Below, in pieces: positions 34,818 through 44,862 of a DNA stretch of 64,000 nt (positions are counted from its first letter, which is position 1; every line of letters begins with the position of its first letter). The notes beneath the pieces were generated by a model. That model worked only from the letters and a program-made list of their open reading frames with translations. It made no database searches and had not been told where the DNA came from. The translations under genes and the position numbers were made by a program. This DNA comes from Curtobacterium sp. MCLR17_036 (GTDB lineage: Bacteria; Actinomycetota; Actinomycetes; Actinomycetales; Microbacteriaceae). The stretch is from the NCBI RefSeq assembly GCF_003234445.2, contig NZ_CP126269.1:3410001-3474000 (forward strand), written 5' to 3'.

Positions 34818-35295
34818 CCCGGGTCGACCGCGACAACGGGTACCGGCGGTCGAGCGACGGCTCGACGACCGTCGCCATGAGGAACTGCGAGAGCAGCCGC
34901 CCACCCGCCCAGTAGACGGGGATCACGAAGATCGCCGCACCGGCCCAGACGTCCGAACCGATGAGCGCCAGGGTGCCGAGCGTCACGACGATGCCGAGTC
35001 CGGAGTACAGGTACCGCCACCCGCGGGTCACCGCCTCACGCTGGGTCTGCTGCCGCTCTACCCGCTCGTCGAGGCCGCGGACGCCCGGTTCGAGCGTCGC
35101 CGGTTCCTCGGTGACGAACAGGTCGCGCACGGGGACCTCGAGCGCGGCGGCCACGGCGGACAGCGACTCGAGGCTCGCGTCGTTGCCGCTCTCCATCCGT
35201 TGCACCGTGCGCACGGCGATGCCGCTGGTCTCGGCCAGTCGTTCCTGGGTCCAGCCCCGCAGTCGTCGGAGTTCCCCGATCCGCATCTCGTTCAT
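34801..35295 (-). CDS. XRE family regulator with C-terminal membrane segments
   Basis: 164 residues from ATG 35295. N-terminal helix-turn-helix: IGELRRLRGWTQERLAETSGIAVRTVQRMESG (residues 5-36). Then a linker and two hydrophobic segments (LYSGLGIVVTLGTLALIG and AGAAIFVIPVYWAGG). This layout, cytoplasmic DNA-binding domain tethered to the membrane, occurs in many actinobacterial XRE proteins of unknown target. Its last 17 nt overlap the end of the convergent LuxR-type gene. Confidence 0.88.
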   Translation of the reverse strand: MNEMRIGELRRLRGWTQERLAETSGIAVRTVQRMESGNDASLESLSAVAAALEVPVRDLFVTEEPATLEPGVRGLDERVERQQTQREAVTRGWRYLYSGLGIVVTLGTLALIGSDVWAGAAIFVIPVYWAGGRLLSQFLMATVVEPSLDRRYPLSRSTRVTRGS

Positions 35296-35391
35296 GTCCT
35301 GAACAGTAGGGAATCGCGGAACGGCGCACCACGACAGGGACCCGCCACCGACACGACAGTTCCCCGCCAGGCCCCCGACAGCGGCGGTTGC

Positions 35392-36075
35392 CTACGTTCC
35401 GGGCGCGAACCGGTACCCCATGCCCGACTCGGTCACCAGGTAGCGGGGGTGCGCGGGGTCGGGCTCGAGCTTCCGGCGCAGCTGCGCCATGTAGAGCCGC
35501 AGGTACCCGGAGTCGTTGCCGTGCGTCGGACCCCAGACCTCGGTCAGGAGCATCTCGCGGGTCATCAGCCGGTCCGGGTTCGTCACGAGGACCTCGAGCA
35601 GACGCCACTCGGTCGGGGTCAGCCGGATCGCCGGACCCTCGGCCGGGGTCACCTGCTTCGCGACGAGGTCGACCAGCAGCGGACCGATCGCGATCGTCGG
35701 GGTCTCCTCGGACGCCACCACCCGGCGCCGCCCGAGCGCGCGGAGCCGGGCGAGCAGCTCGTCCATCTGGAACGGCTTCGTCACGTAGTCGTCGGCACCG
35801 GCGTCGAGTGCGTCGACCTTGTCGGACGAGTCGGTCCGCCCGGAGAGCACGAGGACCGGCACCTGCGACCAGGCCCGCACGCCCTCGAGCACCCCGATCC
35901 CGTCGAGCCGGGGCATGCCGAGGTCGAGCAGCACGAGGTCGGGACGCTCGGTGATGACGGCGTCGATCGCCTCGCGACCGTCCCTGGCGGTGACGACGTC
36001 GTACCCGCGCGCGGCGAGCGTCACGGCGAGCGCCCGCACGAGCTGGGCGTCGTCGTCCGCGATCAGGACCTTCAT
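35392..36075 (-). CDS. kdpE: KdpE response regulator
   Basis: 227 residues from ATG 36075. Receiver domain with DDD near the N-terminus, phospho-acceptor Asp in DLVLLDLGMP, Lys in VTKPF; OmpR-type winged helix with LTPTEWRLLEVLVTNPDRLMTREMLL. Turns on kdpFABC at low potassium or high osmolarity. Start overlaps the kdpD stop (ATGA). Confidence 0.94.
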   Translation of the reverse strand: MKVLIADDDAQLVRALAVTLAARGYDVVTARDGREAIDAVITERPDLVLLDLGMPRLDGIGVLEGVRAWSQVPVLVLSGRTDSSDKVDALDAGADDYVTKPFQMDELLARLRALGRRRVVASEETPTIAIGPLLVDLVAKQVTPAEGPAIRLTPTEWRLLEVLVTNPDRLMTREMLLTEVWGPTHGNDSGYLRLYMAQLRRKLEPDPAHPRYLVTESGMGYRFAPGT

Positions 36076-38564
36076 CGGATCTCCACTCCCACGTGCCCCG
36101 CGATCGGCAGGCGCACCACGACGGTGAGGCCACCGCCCGGGGTGTCGTCGACCTCGATCGTGCCGCCCATCCCCTCCGTGAAGCCGCGGGCGAGCGCCAG
36201 TCCGAGGCCGAGGCCGGTGTCGTTGTCGGTGTCGCCGAGGCGTTGGAACGGCTGGAAGACCTCGCCGCGGCGGTCCTCGGGGATCCCGGGGCCGTGGTCG
36301 GCGACGCGGAGCTCCACCCCACCGGCGAAGGCGCTCGCACCGACCCGGACGTGGGTGCCCTCCGGCGCGTAGCGGACGGCGTTCGCGAGCAGGTTCACGA
36401 CGACCCGCTGCAGCAGGACTGGGTCCGCGAGCACCGGCGGCAGGTCGGCGGGCAGGTCGAGGTCGACGTCGTCGGGGCCGAGCTCGAGCTCGTCGAGTGC
36501 GGGGGCGACCACCGTCTCGAGCGCGATCGACGCGGGGGCGACCGCGAGCACACCGGCCTGCACGCGGCTGACGTCCAACAGGTCGGCCAACAGCACCGCC
36601 AGCTGACCGAGGCTCTCGTCGGCGGTCGCGAGCAGGGCCTCCCGGTCGGAGCGCGACAGGTCGATGTCGGGCGCACGGAGGGTCTGCACGGCGGCGGAGG
36701 CCGCCGCGATCGGGCGGCGCACGTCGTGACCGACGGCCGCGAGCAGGGCGCTGCGGACACGGTCGGCGGCGGCGATGCGCTCGGCACCGACGGCGGTGCG
36801 CGTCAGCTCGCGGTGCTCGACGGCGGCGTCGAGCTGCTGCTCGACGACCCGCAGCAGCCGGCGCTGGGTCGGGTCGTCGGGCGCGCCCGCGAACTCCAGG
36901 ACGGCGCCGGACGGGAGGCTCGTGGTCGCGTCCGGCGTCGCACCGAACGTCCCGGACGTGGCCGGCACCTCGTCGCCCTGGCGGATCCGGACACCGGCGA
37001 AGCCGAAGGCCTCGCGGGTGCGGTCGAGCAGGGCCTGCAGGGCGTCGTCGCCGCGGAGCACGCTGCCCGCGATGCCCATGAGCAGGCCCGACTCGGCGGA
37101 CGCCCGGCGTGCCGCACGGGAACGGCGGGCCGACCGGTCGACCACGAAGCTGACGAGCACCGCGCTGATCACGTACATCACCAGGGCGAAGAGGTGCCAC
37201 GGCTGCTGGACGGTGACCATGTAGAGGGGTTGCACGAAGAAGTAGTCGAGGCTCAGCCCGGACAGCACTGCGGCGAAGACCGCCGGCCACATGCCGCCGA
37301 CGAGCGCGACGACGAGCACGAGCAGCTGGTACGCGAGCACGTCGACGGTGATGGCGTCCGGGTCGCTGCCGAACGACAGCGCCCACGTGAGCAGCGGCCC
37401 GAGCAGCAGGGACAGCACGAACGCGGCGACCACCCGGCCACGCGACAGGCTGCCGCCGAGCTTCGGCAGGGCGATCCCGCCGCCGGCGCGCTCGTGCGTG
37501 ACGACGTGCACGTCGATGTCGCCGGACTCGCGGATCACGGTGTTGCCGATCCCCGGACCGGTCATGGCTGCCGCCAGACGACTGCGGCGACTCACGCCGA
37601 TCACGATCTGGGTGGCGTCGATCGAGCGCGCGAAGCGCACGAGCGTGCTCGGCACGTCGTCGCCGACGACCTGGTGGTACGTGCCACCGAGCTGCTCGAG
37701 CAGGGTGCGCTGGGTGCCGAGCGCGCCGGGGTGCCGCTCGCGCAGGCCGTCGTTCGTCGTGACGTGCACGGCGGCGAGCTCCCCACCGGCGCTGCGGGCG
37801 GCGATCCGGGCCCCGCGGCGCAGCAGGGTCTCGCCCTCGGGGCCGCCGGTCAGGGCGACGAGCACGCGCTCGCGGGTCTCCCACCGGTGCTCGATGCCGT
37901 GCTCGGCGCGGTAGGCCTTGAGCGCGTCGTCGACCTCGTCGGCGAGCCAGAGCAGGGCGATCTCGCGCAGGGCGGTGAGGTTGCCGAGCCGGAAGTAGTT
38001 CGACAGCGCCGCGTCGATCCGGGCCGCCGGGTACACGAGCCCGTCGGACAACCGCTCCCGCAGGGCCGCCGGGGCGAGGTCCACGACCTCGATCTGGTCG
38101 GCCGCACGCACCACGGCGTCGGGGACGGTCTCGCGCTGCACGGTGCCGGTGATCTCGCGGACGACGTCGCCGAGGGACTGCATGTGCTGCACGTTGACGG
38201 TGCTCACCACCGAGATCCCGGCGGCGAGGAGCGCCTCGACGTCCTGCCAGCGCTTGTCGTGGCGCCCCCCGGGGGCGTTCGTGTGCGCGAGCTCGTCGAC
38301 GAGGGCGATCTCGGGGGCCCGGGCGAGGACGGCGTCGAGGTCGAGGTCGTCGAGCTCCACCCCGCGGTGCGAGACGGTGCGGCGGGGCACGACCTCGAGC
38401 CCGTCCACCAGGGCTGCGGTGGCGGCGCGCTCGTGCGTCTCGACGACGGCCACGACCACGTCGCGTCCCTCGTCGAGCAGGCGACGCCCCTCTTCGAGCA
38501 TCGTGTACGTCTTGCCGACGCCGGGCGCCGCACCGAGCAGGACCCGCAGCTTGCCGCGCTTCAC
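36072..38564 (-). CDS. kdpD: KdpD sensor histidine kinase
   Basis: 830 residues from GTG 38564 (GAGAGGA 8 nt upstream). N-terminal KdpD domain with Walker A GAAPGVGKTYTMLEEG and DELAHTNAPGGRH; Usp-like domain (RVLVALTGGPEGETLLRRGARIA); four-segment DUF4118 membrane region at about residues 380-490; GAF-like linker; HisKA with phospho-His in AVGHDVRRPIAAA; HATPase with NLLANAVRYAPEG and DHGPGIPEDRRGEVFQPFQRLG. Partner of KdpE. Separated from kdpC by a strong hairpin. Confidence 0.94.
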   Translation of the reverse strand: MKRGKLRVLLGAAPGVGKTYTMLEEGRRLLDEGRDVVVAVVETHERAATAALVDGLEVVPRRTVSHRGVELDDLDLDAVLARAPEIALVDELAHTNAPGGRHDKRWQDVEALLAAGISVVSTVNVQHMQSLGDVVREITGTVQRETVPDAVVRAADQIEVVDLAPAALRERLSDGLVYPAARIDAALSNYFRLGNLTALREIALLWLADEVDDALKAYRAEHGIEHRWETRERVLVALTGGPEGETLLRRGARIAARSAGGELAAVHVTTNDGLRERHPGALGTQRTLLEQLGGTYHQVVGDDVPSTLVRFARSIDATQIVIGVSRRSRLAAAMTGPGIGNTVIRESGDIDVHVVTHERAGGGIALPKLGGSLSRGRVVAAFVLSLLLGPLLTWALSFGSDPDAITVDVLAYQLLVLVVALVGGMWPAVFAAVLSGLSLDYFFVQPLYMVTVQQPWHLFALVMYVISAVLVSFVVDRSARRSRAARRASAESGLLMGIAGSVLRGDDALQALLDRTREAFGFAGVRIRQGDEVPATSGTFGATPDATTSLPSGAVLEFAGAPDDPTQRRLLRVVEQQLDAAVEHRELTRTAVGAERIAAADRVRSALLAAVGHDVRRPIAAASAAVQTLRAPDIDLSRSDREALLATADESLGQLAVLLADLLDVSRVQAGVLAVAPASIALETVVAPALDELELGPDDVDLDLPADLPPVLADPVLLQRVVVNLLANAVRYAPEGTHVRVGASAFAGGVELRVADHGPGIPEDRRGEVFQPFQRLGDTDNDTGLGLGLALARGFTEGMGGTIEVDDTPGGGLTVVVRLPIAGHVGVEIR

Positions 38565-38603
38565 GTGCTCATCCTCTCGCGTCGGGCCTCGCAGCGGGTG
38601 CCG

Positions 38604-38663
38604 GAACCAGGTTCCGGACACGGCACCACGCTCCTCCGCGGTGTCGTGTCCGGAACCTGGTTC
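38604..38663. terminator. 24-bp hairpin between kdpC and kdpD (family A repeat)
   Basis: Arms 38604-38627 and 38640-38663 pair over 24 bp with one wobble; loop of 12 nt. It starts 11 nt past the kdpC stop and precedes kdpD by 40 nt. Expected to lower read-through from structural genes into kdpDE. Right arm carries TGTCCGGAACCTGGTTC, similar to 9941-9957. Confidence 0.75.
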
Positions 38664-38673
38664 ACGGGCACCG

Positions 38674-39276
38674 TCAGGACGCCTTCGCCAGCGCCAGGTT
38701 GAGCGCGAGGACGTTCACGACCGGCTCGCCGAGGAACCCGAGCTGCCGCGACTCGGTGTTCGCGGCCACGAGCGCCCGCACCGTGTCCTCCGACAGGCCC
38801 CGCGCCGCAGCCACCCGCGACACCTGCTGCGCCGCGTACTCCGGGCTGATGTCCGGGTCGAGGCCCGAGCCCGACGCGGTCACGGCGTCTGCCGGCACCC
38901 GCGATGCCGGGACGCCGTCGGCCGCAGCCAGGGCCGCACGACGCTCCTCGACGGCCTCGAGCAGGTCCGGGTTGTTCGGCCCGAGGTTCGAGCCGGAGGA
39001 CGCACCGGCGTCGTAGCCGTCCTCGCCGGCGGCGGACGGCCGCGACTGGAACCAGCGATCGGCCTGCTCGCCCGTGAAGGACTGCCCGATCAACGAGGAA
39101 CCGACGACCTCGCCGGACGAGTCCGTGACCATCGAGCCGTTGGCCTGGTCGTGGAACGCCGCCTGGCCGACGCCCCAGACGGCGAGCGGGTAGACCACGC
39201 CGAGCACGACGGTGGCGAGCAGGGTGAGGCGGATCGCCACACCAGCGGAGCGGACGGTGGAACGTGCAGATGCCAT
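38674..39276 (-). CDS. kdpC: Potassium-transporting ATPase subunit KdpC
   Basis: 200 residues. One N-terminal membrane segment ([20 protein letters not shown]), then [26 protein letters not shown] and the [20 protein letters not shown] signature near the end. Assembly subunit of the KdpFABC pump. Starts 2 nt after the kdpB stop. Confidence 0.95.
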   Translation of the reverse strand: MASARSTVRSAGVAIRLTLLATVVLGVVYPLAVWGVGQAAFHDQANGSMVTDSSGEVVGSSLIGQSFTGEQADRWFQSRPSAAGEDGYDAGASSGSNLGPNNPDLLEAVEERRAALAAADGVPASRVPADAVTASGSGLDPDISPEYAAQQVSRVAAARGLSEDTVRALVAANTESRQLGFLGEPVVNVLALNLALAKAS

Positions 39277-39278
39277 GA

Positions 39279-41375
39279 CTAGAACCCCGGGATGAGACCG
39301 ACCACGAGGTCGATCAGTTTGATGCCGATGAAGGGGACGACCACGCCGCCGAGCCCGTAGACGAGCAGGTTGCGGCCGAGGATCGACGACGCTGCGGCTG
39401 CGCGGTACTTCACGCCGCGCAGGGACAGCGGGATGAGCGCCACGATGACGAGCGCGTTGAAGACGACCGCCGACAGGATCGCGGACGAGGGGCTGTGCAG
39501 CCCCATGACGTTGAGCGCCGCGAGCCCGGGGAACGCGGCCTGGAACATCGCCGGGATGATCGCGAAGTACTTCGCGACGTCGTTGGCGATGGAGAAGGTG
39601 GTCAGGGCGCCGCGGGTGATGAGCAGCTGCTTGCCGATGCGGACGACGTCGATGAGCTTGGTCGGGTCGGAGTCGAGGTCGACCATGTTGCCCGCCTCCT
39701 TCGCCGCCGTCGTGCCGGTGTTCATCGCGACACCGACGTCCGCCTGCGCCAGGGCCGGGGCGTCGTTCGTGCCGTCACCGGTCATCGCGACGAGGTTGCC
39801 GCCCTCCTGCTCGCGCTTGATGTACGCGAGCTTGTCCTCCGGCGTGGCCTCGGCGAGGAAGTCGTCGACACCCGCCTCGGCGGCGATGGCCTTCGCGGTG
39901 CGGGGGTTGTCGCCGGTGATCATCACCGTGCGGATGCCCATCTCGCGCAGCGACGCGAAGCGCGACGCCATGCCGTCCTTGACGACGTCCTTCAGGTGCA
40001 CGACGCCGAGCAGCGAGACCGTCCCCGCGGGGTCGCGGCGGCCGACCACGAGCGGGGTCCCGCCCTGGTCGGAGACCTCGGCGACGGTCGCGTCGATCGC
40101 AGCCGTCACACCGGCGTCGGGGGTGTCAGCCCAGGCGAGCACTGCAGCAGCGGCACCCTTCCGGATCTGCGACCCGTCCGGCAGGTCGAGACCGGACATG
40201 CGCGTCTGCGCGGTGAACGGCACCTCGACGGCGCCGTCCGGCAGACCGACGGCCACCCCGTCCTCGCGCGCCAGGTCGACGATCGAGCGTCCTTCCGGGG
40301 TGCTGTCCGCGGCACTCGACAGCGCCGCCGCCTCGAGCAGTTCGGCGGTCGACACGCCCGGCACCGGCACCACGCGGGACGCCCGTCGGTTGCCGTAGGT
40401 GATCGTGCCGGTCTTGTCGAGCAGCAGCGTCGTGATGTCCCCGGCGGCCTCGACCGCACGGCCGGACATGGCGAGCACGTTGTGCTGCACGAGTCGGTCC
40501 ATGCCGGCGATGCCGATCGCGGAGAGCAGCGCGCCGATGGTGGTCGGGATGAGGCAGACGAGCAGGGCGATGAGCACCGGGACGCTGACGGTCGCACCGA
40601 CCAGGCCCGCGATGGGCTGCATCGTCAGGCAGACGATCACGAAGACGATCGACAGCGAGGCGAGCAGGATGTTCAGCGCGATCTCGTTCGGCGTCTTCTG
40701 CCGTGCTGCGCCCTCGACCAGGCGGATCATCCGGTCGATGAAGGTCTCACCCGGCGTCGAGGTGATGCGCACCACGATCCGGTCGGACAGCACCCGGGTG
40801 CCGCCGGTGACGGCACTGCGGTCGCCGCCGGACTCGCGGATGACCGGTGCGGACTCCCCCGTGACGGCCGACTCGTCGACCGACGCGATGCCGTCGACGA
40901 CGTCGCCGTCACCCGGGATGACCTCGCCGGCCACGACCACGACGACGTCGCCCTTGGCCAGGTCGACGGACGCGACCTCCTCGGTGTCGTTGCCGGTGGC
41001 GGCAGCGTCGGCCCGGTCGTAGCCGAGCACCCGGCGGGCGCTCGTGGTCGAGCGGGTCTTCCGCAGGGTGTCGGCCTGCGCCTTGCCGCGGCCCTCGGCC
41101 ACCGACTCCGCCAGGTTGGCGAAGACGACGGTGAGCCAGAGCCAGACGGCGATGGCGATCGTGAAGGCGGACGGCTCGACGACGGCGGCCGCCGTCGTCA
41201 GCGCCGCGCCGACCTCGACGATGAACATGACGGGGTTCCGCCACATGAGTCGCGGATCGAGCTTCCGCAGGGCGCCCGGGAGGCCCGCCACCAGTTGGCG
41301 CGGTCCGAACGCGGACGAGCGGGTGGTCGGCTCCACGGCGGTGCGCGGTTCCGGCTCGGTGGTCACGGAGGTCAT
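39279..41375 (-). CDS. kdpB: Potassium-transporting ATPase ATP-binding subunit KdpB
   Basis: 698 residues from ATG 41375. P-type ATPase subunit: TGES in the actuator domain ([15 protein letters not shown]), phosphorylation Asp in [13 protein letters not shown], hinge [16 protein letters not shown]. Seven or so membrane segments. Drives the KdpA channel. ATG overlaps the kdpA stop. Confidence 0.96.
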   Translation of the reverse strand: MTSVTTEPEPRTAVEPTTRSSAFGPRQLVAGLPGALRKLDPRLMWRNPVMFIVEVGAALTTAAAVVEPSAFTIAIAVWLWLTVVFANLAESVAEGRGKAQADTLRKTRSTTSARRVLGYDRADAAATGNDTEEVASVDLAKGDVVVVVAGEVIPGDGDVVDGIASVDESAVTGESAPVIRESGGDRSAVTGGTRVLSDRIVVRITSTPGETFIDRMIRLVEGAARQKTPNEIALNILLASLSIVFVIVCLTMQPIAGLVGATVSVPVLIALLVCLIPTTIGALLSAIGIAGMDRLVQHNVLAMSGRAVEAAGDITTLLLDKTGTITYGNRRASRVVPVPGVSTAELLEAAALSSAADSTPEGRSIVDLAREDGVAVGLPDGAVEVPFTAQTRMSGLDLPDGSQIRKGAAAAVLAWADTPDAGVTAAIDATVAEVSDQGGTPLVVGRRDPAGTVSLLGVVHLKDVVKDGMASRFASLREMGIRTVMITGDNPRTAKAIAAEAGVDDFLAEATPEDKLAYIKREQEGGNLVAMTGDGTNDAPALAQADVGVAMNTGTTAAKEAGNMVDLDSDPTKLIDVVRIGKQLLITRGALTTFSIANDVAKYFAIIPAMFQAAFPGLAALNVMGLHSPSSAILSAVVFNALVIVALIPLSLRGVKYRAAAASSILGRNLLVYGLGGVVVPFIGIKLIDLVVGLIPGF

Positions 41376-43054
41376 GACAGTCCTTCTGCGAGCGGGCCCA
41401 GTGCGAGCACCGGGAAGTAGGTGAGGGCGGTGACGATGACGGCGACGCCGCCGAGCAGCCCGATGAACAGCGGGCGGTGGGTGGGCAGCGTGCCGGCGGT
41501 CTCCGGCACCCGGTCCTGGGCGGCGAGGGACCCGGCAAGCGCCAGGACGAACGCCATCGGCACGAAGCGGCCGAGCAGCATCACGACACCGAGCGAGGAG
41601 TTCATCCACGTGGTGTTCGCGGTGAGCCCGCCGAAGGCGGATCCGTTGTTGTTCGCACCCGAGGTGAAGGCGTAGAGCAGCTCGGACAGCCCGTGGTTGC
41701 CGGGGTTGTAGATCGACGTGCCGAGCACCTGTTCGCGGACACCGGGGATCACGAGCGAGAGCCCGGTGCCCAGGAGCACGAGCGTCGGCGTGACGAGGAT
41801 GTACAGCGCCGCGAAGGTCATCTCCTTCGCGCGGATCTTCTTGCCGAGGTACTCCGGCGTGCGGCCGACGAGCAGGCCGCCGATGAACACCGTGATGACG
41901 GCGAGCACGAGCATGCCGTACAGGCCGGAGCCGACGCCACCGGGGGTGACCTCGCCGAGCATCATGTTGAGGAGCGCCATCATGCCGCCGATCGGCGTGT
42001 AGCTGTCGTGCATGGCGTTCACCGCGCCGGTCGACGTCGAGGTCGTCGCCGTCGAGAACAGCGTCGAGCCGAGGAGGCCGAAGCGGACCTCCTTGCCCTC
42101 CATCGCGCCGCCCGCCGCTGCGGTCGCGCTGCCGCCACCGGCGAGCTCGGCGATCGACATCACCGACAAGGACACGAGGAAGATCGCGCCCATCACGGCG
42201 AGGATCGCGGAGCCTTGGCGGTCGTCGCCGACCAGCCGGCCGAACGTGCGGGGCAGCGAGAAGGGGATGACGAGCATGAGGAACACCTCGACGAGGTTCG
42301 TCCACGCCTGCGGGTTCTCGAACGGGTGCGCCGAGTTCGCGTTGAAGTACCCGCCACCGTTCGTACCGAGTTCCTTGATCGCCTCCTGCGAGGCGACGAA
42401 CCCGTCCGGGATGTGCTGCGTGCCACCGACGAGCGTGGTGACGTCGGTACCGCTCCCCCACGACTGGACGACACCACCGGCGACGAGCACGATCGCGAAG
42501 ACGAACGCCCCGGGCAGCAGCAGTCGGCCGAGCCCGCGGACGACGTCCACCCACACGTTGCCGAGCGTGCCGGACCCGCGACGGGCGAACCCGCGCACCA
42601 GGGCGACGGCGACGGCGAGGCCGACGGCGGCGGACAGGAAGTTCTGCACCGCGAGGCCGCCCATCTGCACGGCGTAGCCGACGGTGACCTCGGGCGAGTA
42701 GGACTGCCAGTTCGTGTTCGCGACGAACGACGCCGCGGTGTTGAACGCGAGCGAGGGTCCGACGGCCGGCAGCCCGAGGTCGCCGGGCAGCACGACCTGG
42801 ATGCGCTGCAGCAGGTAGACGAGCAGGAGCCCGACGACGCTGAAGAGCAGCACGCCCCGCAGGTACACGGGCCAGGACTGCTCGGCGTCCGGGTCGACCC
42901 CGATCAGCCGGTAGACCCCGCGCTCGACCCGGTTGTGCCGGACGGGGGTGAAGACCTTCGCCATCCAGTCGCCGAGCGGCCGGTGGGCGACGACGAGCAG
43001 CAGGACGAGCGTCGCGACCTGGACGATGCCGGCCCAGACGTCTGCGGCGCCCAT
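41372..43054 (-). CDS. kdpA: Potassium-transporting ATPase subunit KdpA
   Basis: 560 residues. Potassium-binding channel subunit with about ten membrane segments and four selectivity-loop regions: [59 protein letters not shown] and [14 protein letters not shown]. Start overlaps the kdpF stop by 1 nt (TGATG). Confidence 0.96.
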   Translation of the reverse strand: MGAADVWAGIVQVATLVLLLVVAHRPLGDWMAKVFTPVRHNRVERGVYRLIGVDPDAEQSWPVYLRGVLLFSVVGLLLVYLLQRIQVVLPGDLGLPAVGPSLAFNTAASFVANTNWQSYSPEVTVGYAVQMGGLAVQNFLSAAVGLAVAVALVRGFARRGSGTLGNVWVDVVRGLGRLLLPGAFVFAIVLVAGGVVQSWGSGTDVTTLVGGTQHIPDGFVASQEAIKELGTNGGGYFNANSAHPFENPQAWTNLVEVFLMLVIPFSLPRTFGRLVGDDRQGSAILAVMGAIFLVSLSVMSIAELAGGGSATAAAGGAMEGKEVRFGLLGSTLFSTATTSTSTGAVNAMHDSYTPIGGMMALLNMMLGEVTPGGVGSGLYGMLVLAVITVFIGGLLVGRTPEYLGKKIRAKEMTFAALYILVTPTLVLLGTGLSLVIPGVREQVLGTSIYNPGNHGLSELLYAFTSGANNNGSAFGGLTANTTWMNSSLGVVMLLGRFVPMAFVLALAGSLAAQDRVPETAGTLPTHRPLFIGLLGGVAVIVTALTYFPVLALGPLAEGLS

Positions 43055-43143
43055 CAGAAGCGCTCAGGACGCACGAGCGCCCAGACGAGGTACACGACAG
43101 CGGCGATGCCGAGGACGGCGGCCGCGATGGTGATGCCGATCAC
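43054..43143 (-). CDS. kdpF: KdpF, small stabilising subunit
   Basis: 29 residues from GTG 43143, one membrane helix ending in the KdpF signature [13 protein letters not shown]. Stabilises the KdpFABC complex. GGGGGTGG lies about 7 nt upstream. Its GTG overlaps the stop of another tiny membrane ORF. Confidence 0.9.
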   Translation of the reverse strand: MIGITIAAAVLGIAAVVYLVWALVRPERF

Positions 43144-43223
43144 AGCCGTTCCACCCCCTTGGCGATCAGTGCCACCACGCCGAACACGGCGAGGACACCG
43201 GCGACGACGAACACGTCGAACAC
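43140..43223 (-). CDS. 27-residue membrane mini-protein at the head of the kdp operon
   Basis: GTG 43223 with GGAG 6 nt upstream encodes one hydrophobic helix ending in LIAKGVERL; its stop overlaps the kdpF start (GTGA), so it is placed for translational coupling. I recall similar short ORFs, ending in a K/R-G-x-E-K/R-L motif, upstream of kdpF in other actinobacteria, usually unannotated. It may be an extra Kdp subunit, a leader peptide, or a coupling ORF. The overlap, codon choice and hydrophobic pattern support a real gene. Confidence 0.6.
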   Translation of the reverse strand: MFDVFVVAGVLAVFGVVALIAKGVERL

Positions 43224-43270
43224 GAGGGACTCCAGAAGGTCTGCGGTACCCGCGCCGGGCGGCACGGGAC

Positions 43271-43288
43271 GGCACCACGTGTGGTGCC
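43271..43288. promoter_or_regulatory. Palindrome in the kdp upstream region
   Basis: GGCACCACGTGTGGTGCC is an 18-nt palindrome about 50 nt upstream of the mini-ORF start. GTTAGG also appears twice further upstream on the minus strand (near 43330 and 43376). A KdpE site or the terminator of an upstream transcript are both possible. Confidence 0.4.
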
Positions 43289-43371
43289 GAACCGATGCTG
43301 GGTCCTGCGCCGGGCCTCCCGGCCGGTCCTAACGGATCCCTCACGCCGCCCGGACGGACGCATGCGCCGCC

Positions 43372-44316
43372 CTAACGCGCTGCCGCCCGCAGCCGTCCGG
43401 CCAGGTCGCGGACCGCCCCGCGCAGCTCGTCCGGGCCCTCGACCCGCACCGGCACGGCCAAGCCCGCGACGACACCCGCCAGCCCTTCCCACGACCACGA
43501 GCCGAGGGTGACGCGGACCCGATCGTCACCGATGGGCTCGACCACGGCGTCCTCGGGCAGGTACGGCGTGATCGTCCGCGCATCGGCCGCCGTCGTGGTC
43601 ACGGCCCCGGTGCACGGCCAGACGTCGTCCACCGCCGACCCCTTGAAGCGCGCCGACACGAAGGCCGCCGCGTCGCCGCCGGGGACCGCGCGCGGTGTGA
43701 AGGGGACGCGGGTGCGCATCCGCGGCGTGATCCGGTCGACGCGGTGGGTGCGCCAGTCGTCGCGGTCGGTGTCCCAGTCGAGCAGGTACCAGCGGCCGTT
43801 CCGGGCGACGACGGCGTGCGGTTCCACGCGGTGCGGGGTCTCGTCCTCGCCGTACCCGAAGCGGAAGACCTCTCGCAGGTGGACCGCCTCGCTCACCGCC
43901 ACCAGGACGCCCGGGTCGGTCGTGGTCCGGCTCGTCGTGGTCACGGCCTGCACCGCGTCCACCCGGGACCGCAGGCGCGCGGGCATCACCTGCCGGACGG
44001 TCGCGAGGGCGCGGGCCGCCGACTCGGCGACGTCCGCCCCCGATGCCGGCGCGACGGCGAGCGCCAGGGCGATCGCCACCGCCTGGTCGTCGTCGAACAG
44101 CAGCGGGGGCAGGTCGGACCCGGCCTCGAGCCGGTAGCCGCCGGCCGGCCCGCGCAGCGCCTCGACCCGGTACCCGAGGCCGCGGAGCCGGTCGACGTCG
44201 CGACGGACCGTGCGGGGACTGACCTCGAGCCGGCCGGCGAGCTCGTCGCCCGGCCAGTCGCGGTGCACCTGCAGCAGCGAGAGCAGCGCGAGCATGCGAG
44301 CGGAGGGGCCGGCCAT
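43372..44316 (-). CDS. WYL domain transcriptional regulator (YafY/DeoR-like)
   Basis: 314 residues from ATG 44316 (a second ATG, MIDM, lies 9 nt upstream). N-terminal HTH_11: SARMLALLSLLQ, LAGRLEVSPRTVRRDVDRLRGLGY. Middle WYL domain: FRFGYGEDETPHRVEPHAVVARNGRWYLLDWDTDRDDWRTHRVDRI, then WCX. Divergent from a VOC gene 62 nt away. This pair is common in actinobacteria, the VOC gene being the presumed target. Confidence 0.9.
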   Translation of the reverse strand: MAGPSARMLALLSLLQVHRDWPGDELAGRLEVSPRTVRRDVDRLRGLGYRVEALRGPAGGYRLEAGSDLPPLLFDDDQAVAIALALAVAPASGADVAESAARALATVRQVMPARLRSRVDAVQAVTTTSRTTTDPGVLVAVSEAVHLREVFRFGYGEDETPHRVEPHAVVARNGRWYLLDWDTDRDDWRTHRVDRITPRMRTRVPFTPRAVPGGDAAAFVSARFKGSAVDDVWPCTGAVTTTAADARTITPYLPEDAVVEPIGDDRVRVTLGSWSWEGLAGVVAGLAVPVRVEGPDELRGAVRDLAGRLRAAAR

Positions 44317-44324
44317 GTCGATCA

Positions 44325-44337
44325 TCTTCGTCGAAGA
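44325..44337. promoter_or_regulatory. Operator-like dyad near the WYL gene start
   Basis: TCTTC-GTC-GAAGA, a perfect 13-nt inverted repeat just upstream of the WYL gene start, in the region shared with the VOC gene. Confidence 0.35.
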
Positions 44338-44378
44338 AGCGGACACGATCTGACCGCATCGCCCGACAACCTTGTCCC

Positions 44379-44798
44379 ATGAGCATCGAAACGACAACCC
44401 ACCTCAACTTCGACGGCGACGCCCGGGCGGCGCTCGACTTCTACGCAGCGGTCTTCGGCGGCGACGTCACCGCCGCCACCTACGGCCAGATGGGCGCCCT
44501 GGACGACCCAGCCTGGGCCGACCGCATCGTCTTCGGTCAGGTCGCCACCGCCGCCGGCTTCCGGATCATGGCCTTCGACGTCTGGCCCGGCCAGCCCTGG
44601 GACCAGGGTTCGAACGCCTTCTACGTCTTCGTGCACGGCGACGACACCACCGAGATCGAGCGGTACTGGGCCGCGCTGTCCGAGGGCGCCGAGGTCCGGC
44701 AGCCCCTGGCCCCCTCGGCCTGGGCGCCGCTCGCCGGGCAGCTCCGCGACCGGTTCGGCGTCGTGTGGCAGCTCGACGTCGCGGGTCCGCGGGGTTGA
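44379..44798 (+). CDS. VOC family protein, PhnB-like
   Basis: 139 residues from ATG 44379. PhnB/YjdN-type fold: THLNFDGDARAALDFYAAVFGGDVTAATYGQMG, then GFRIMAFDVWPGQP, SNAFYVFVHGDDTTEIERYWAALSEG, and RFGVVWQLDV. These resemble bleomycin-resistance folds with mostly unknown activity. Divergent from, and probably controlled by, the WYL regulator. Confidence 0.88.
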   Translation: MSIETTTHLNFDGDARAALDFYAAVFGGDVTAATYGQMGALDDPAWADRIVFGQVATAAGFRIMAFDVWPGQPWDQGSNAFYVFVHGDDTTEIERYWAALSEGAEVRQPLAPSAWAPLAGQLRDRFGVVWQLDVAGPRG

Positions 44799-44862
44799 AC
44801 CGGCGCGGGGGTGAACCGGCGCAGGGCTGACCCGCCGCCCGCGCGCTCGGCATACTGGGCGC

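Noticed and set aside
36072..43223. Genomic island carrying kdp
   Set aside because: Base composition, start-codon use and hairpin style match the flanks; no integrase, tRNA or direct repeats at the ends.
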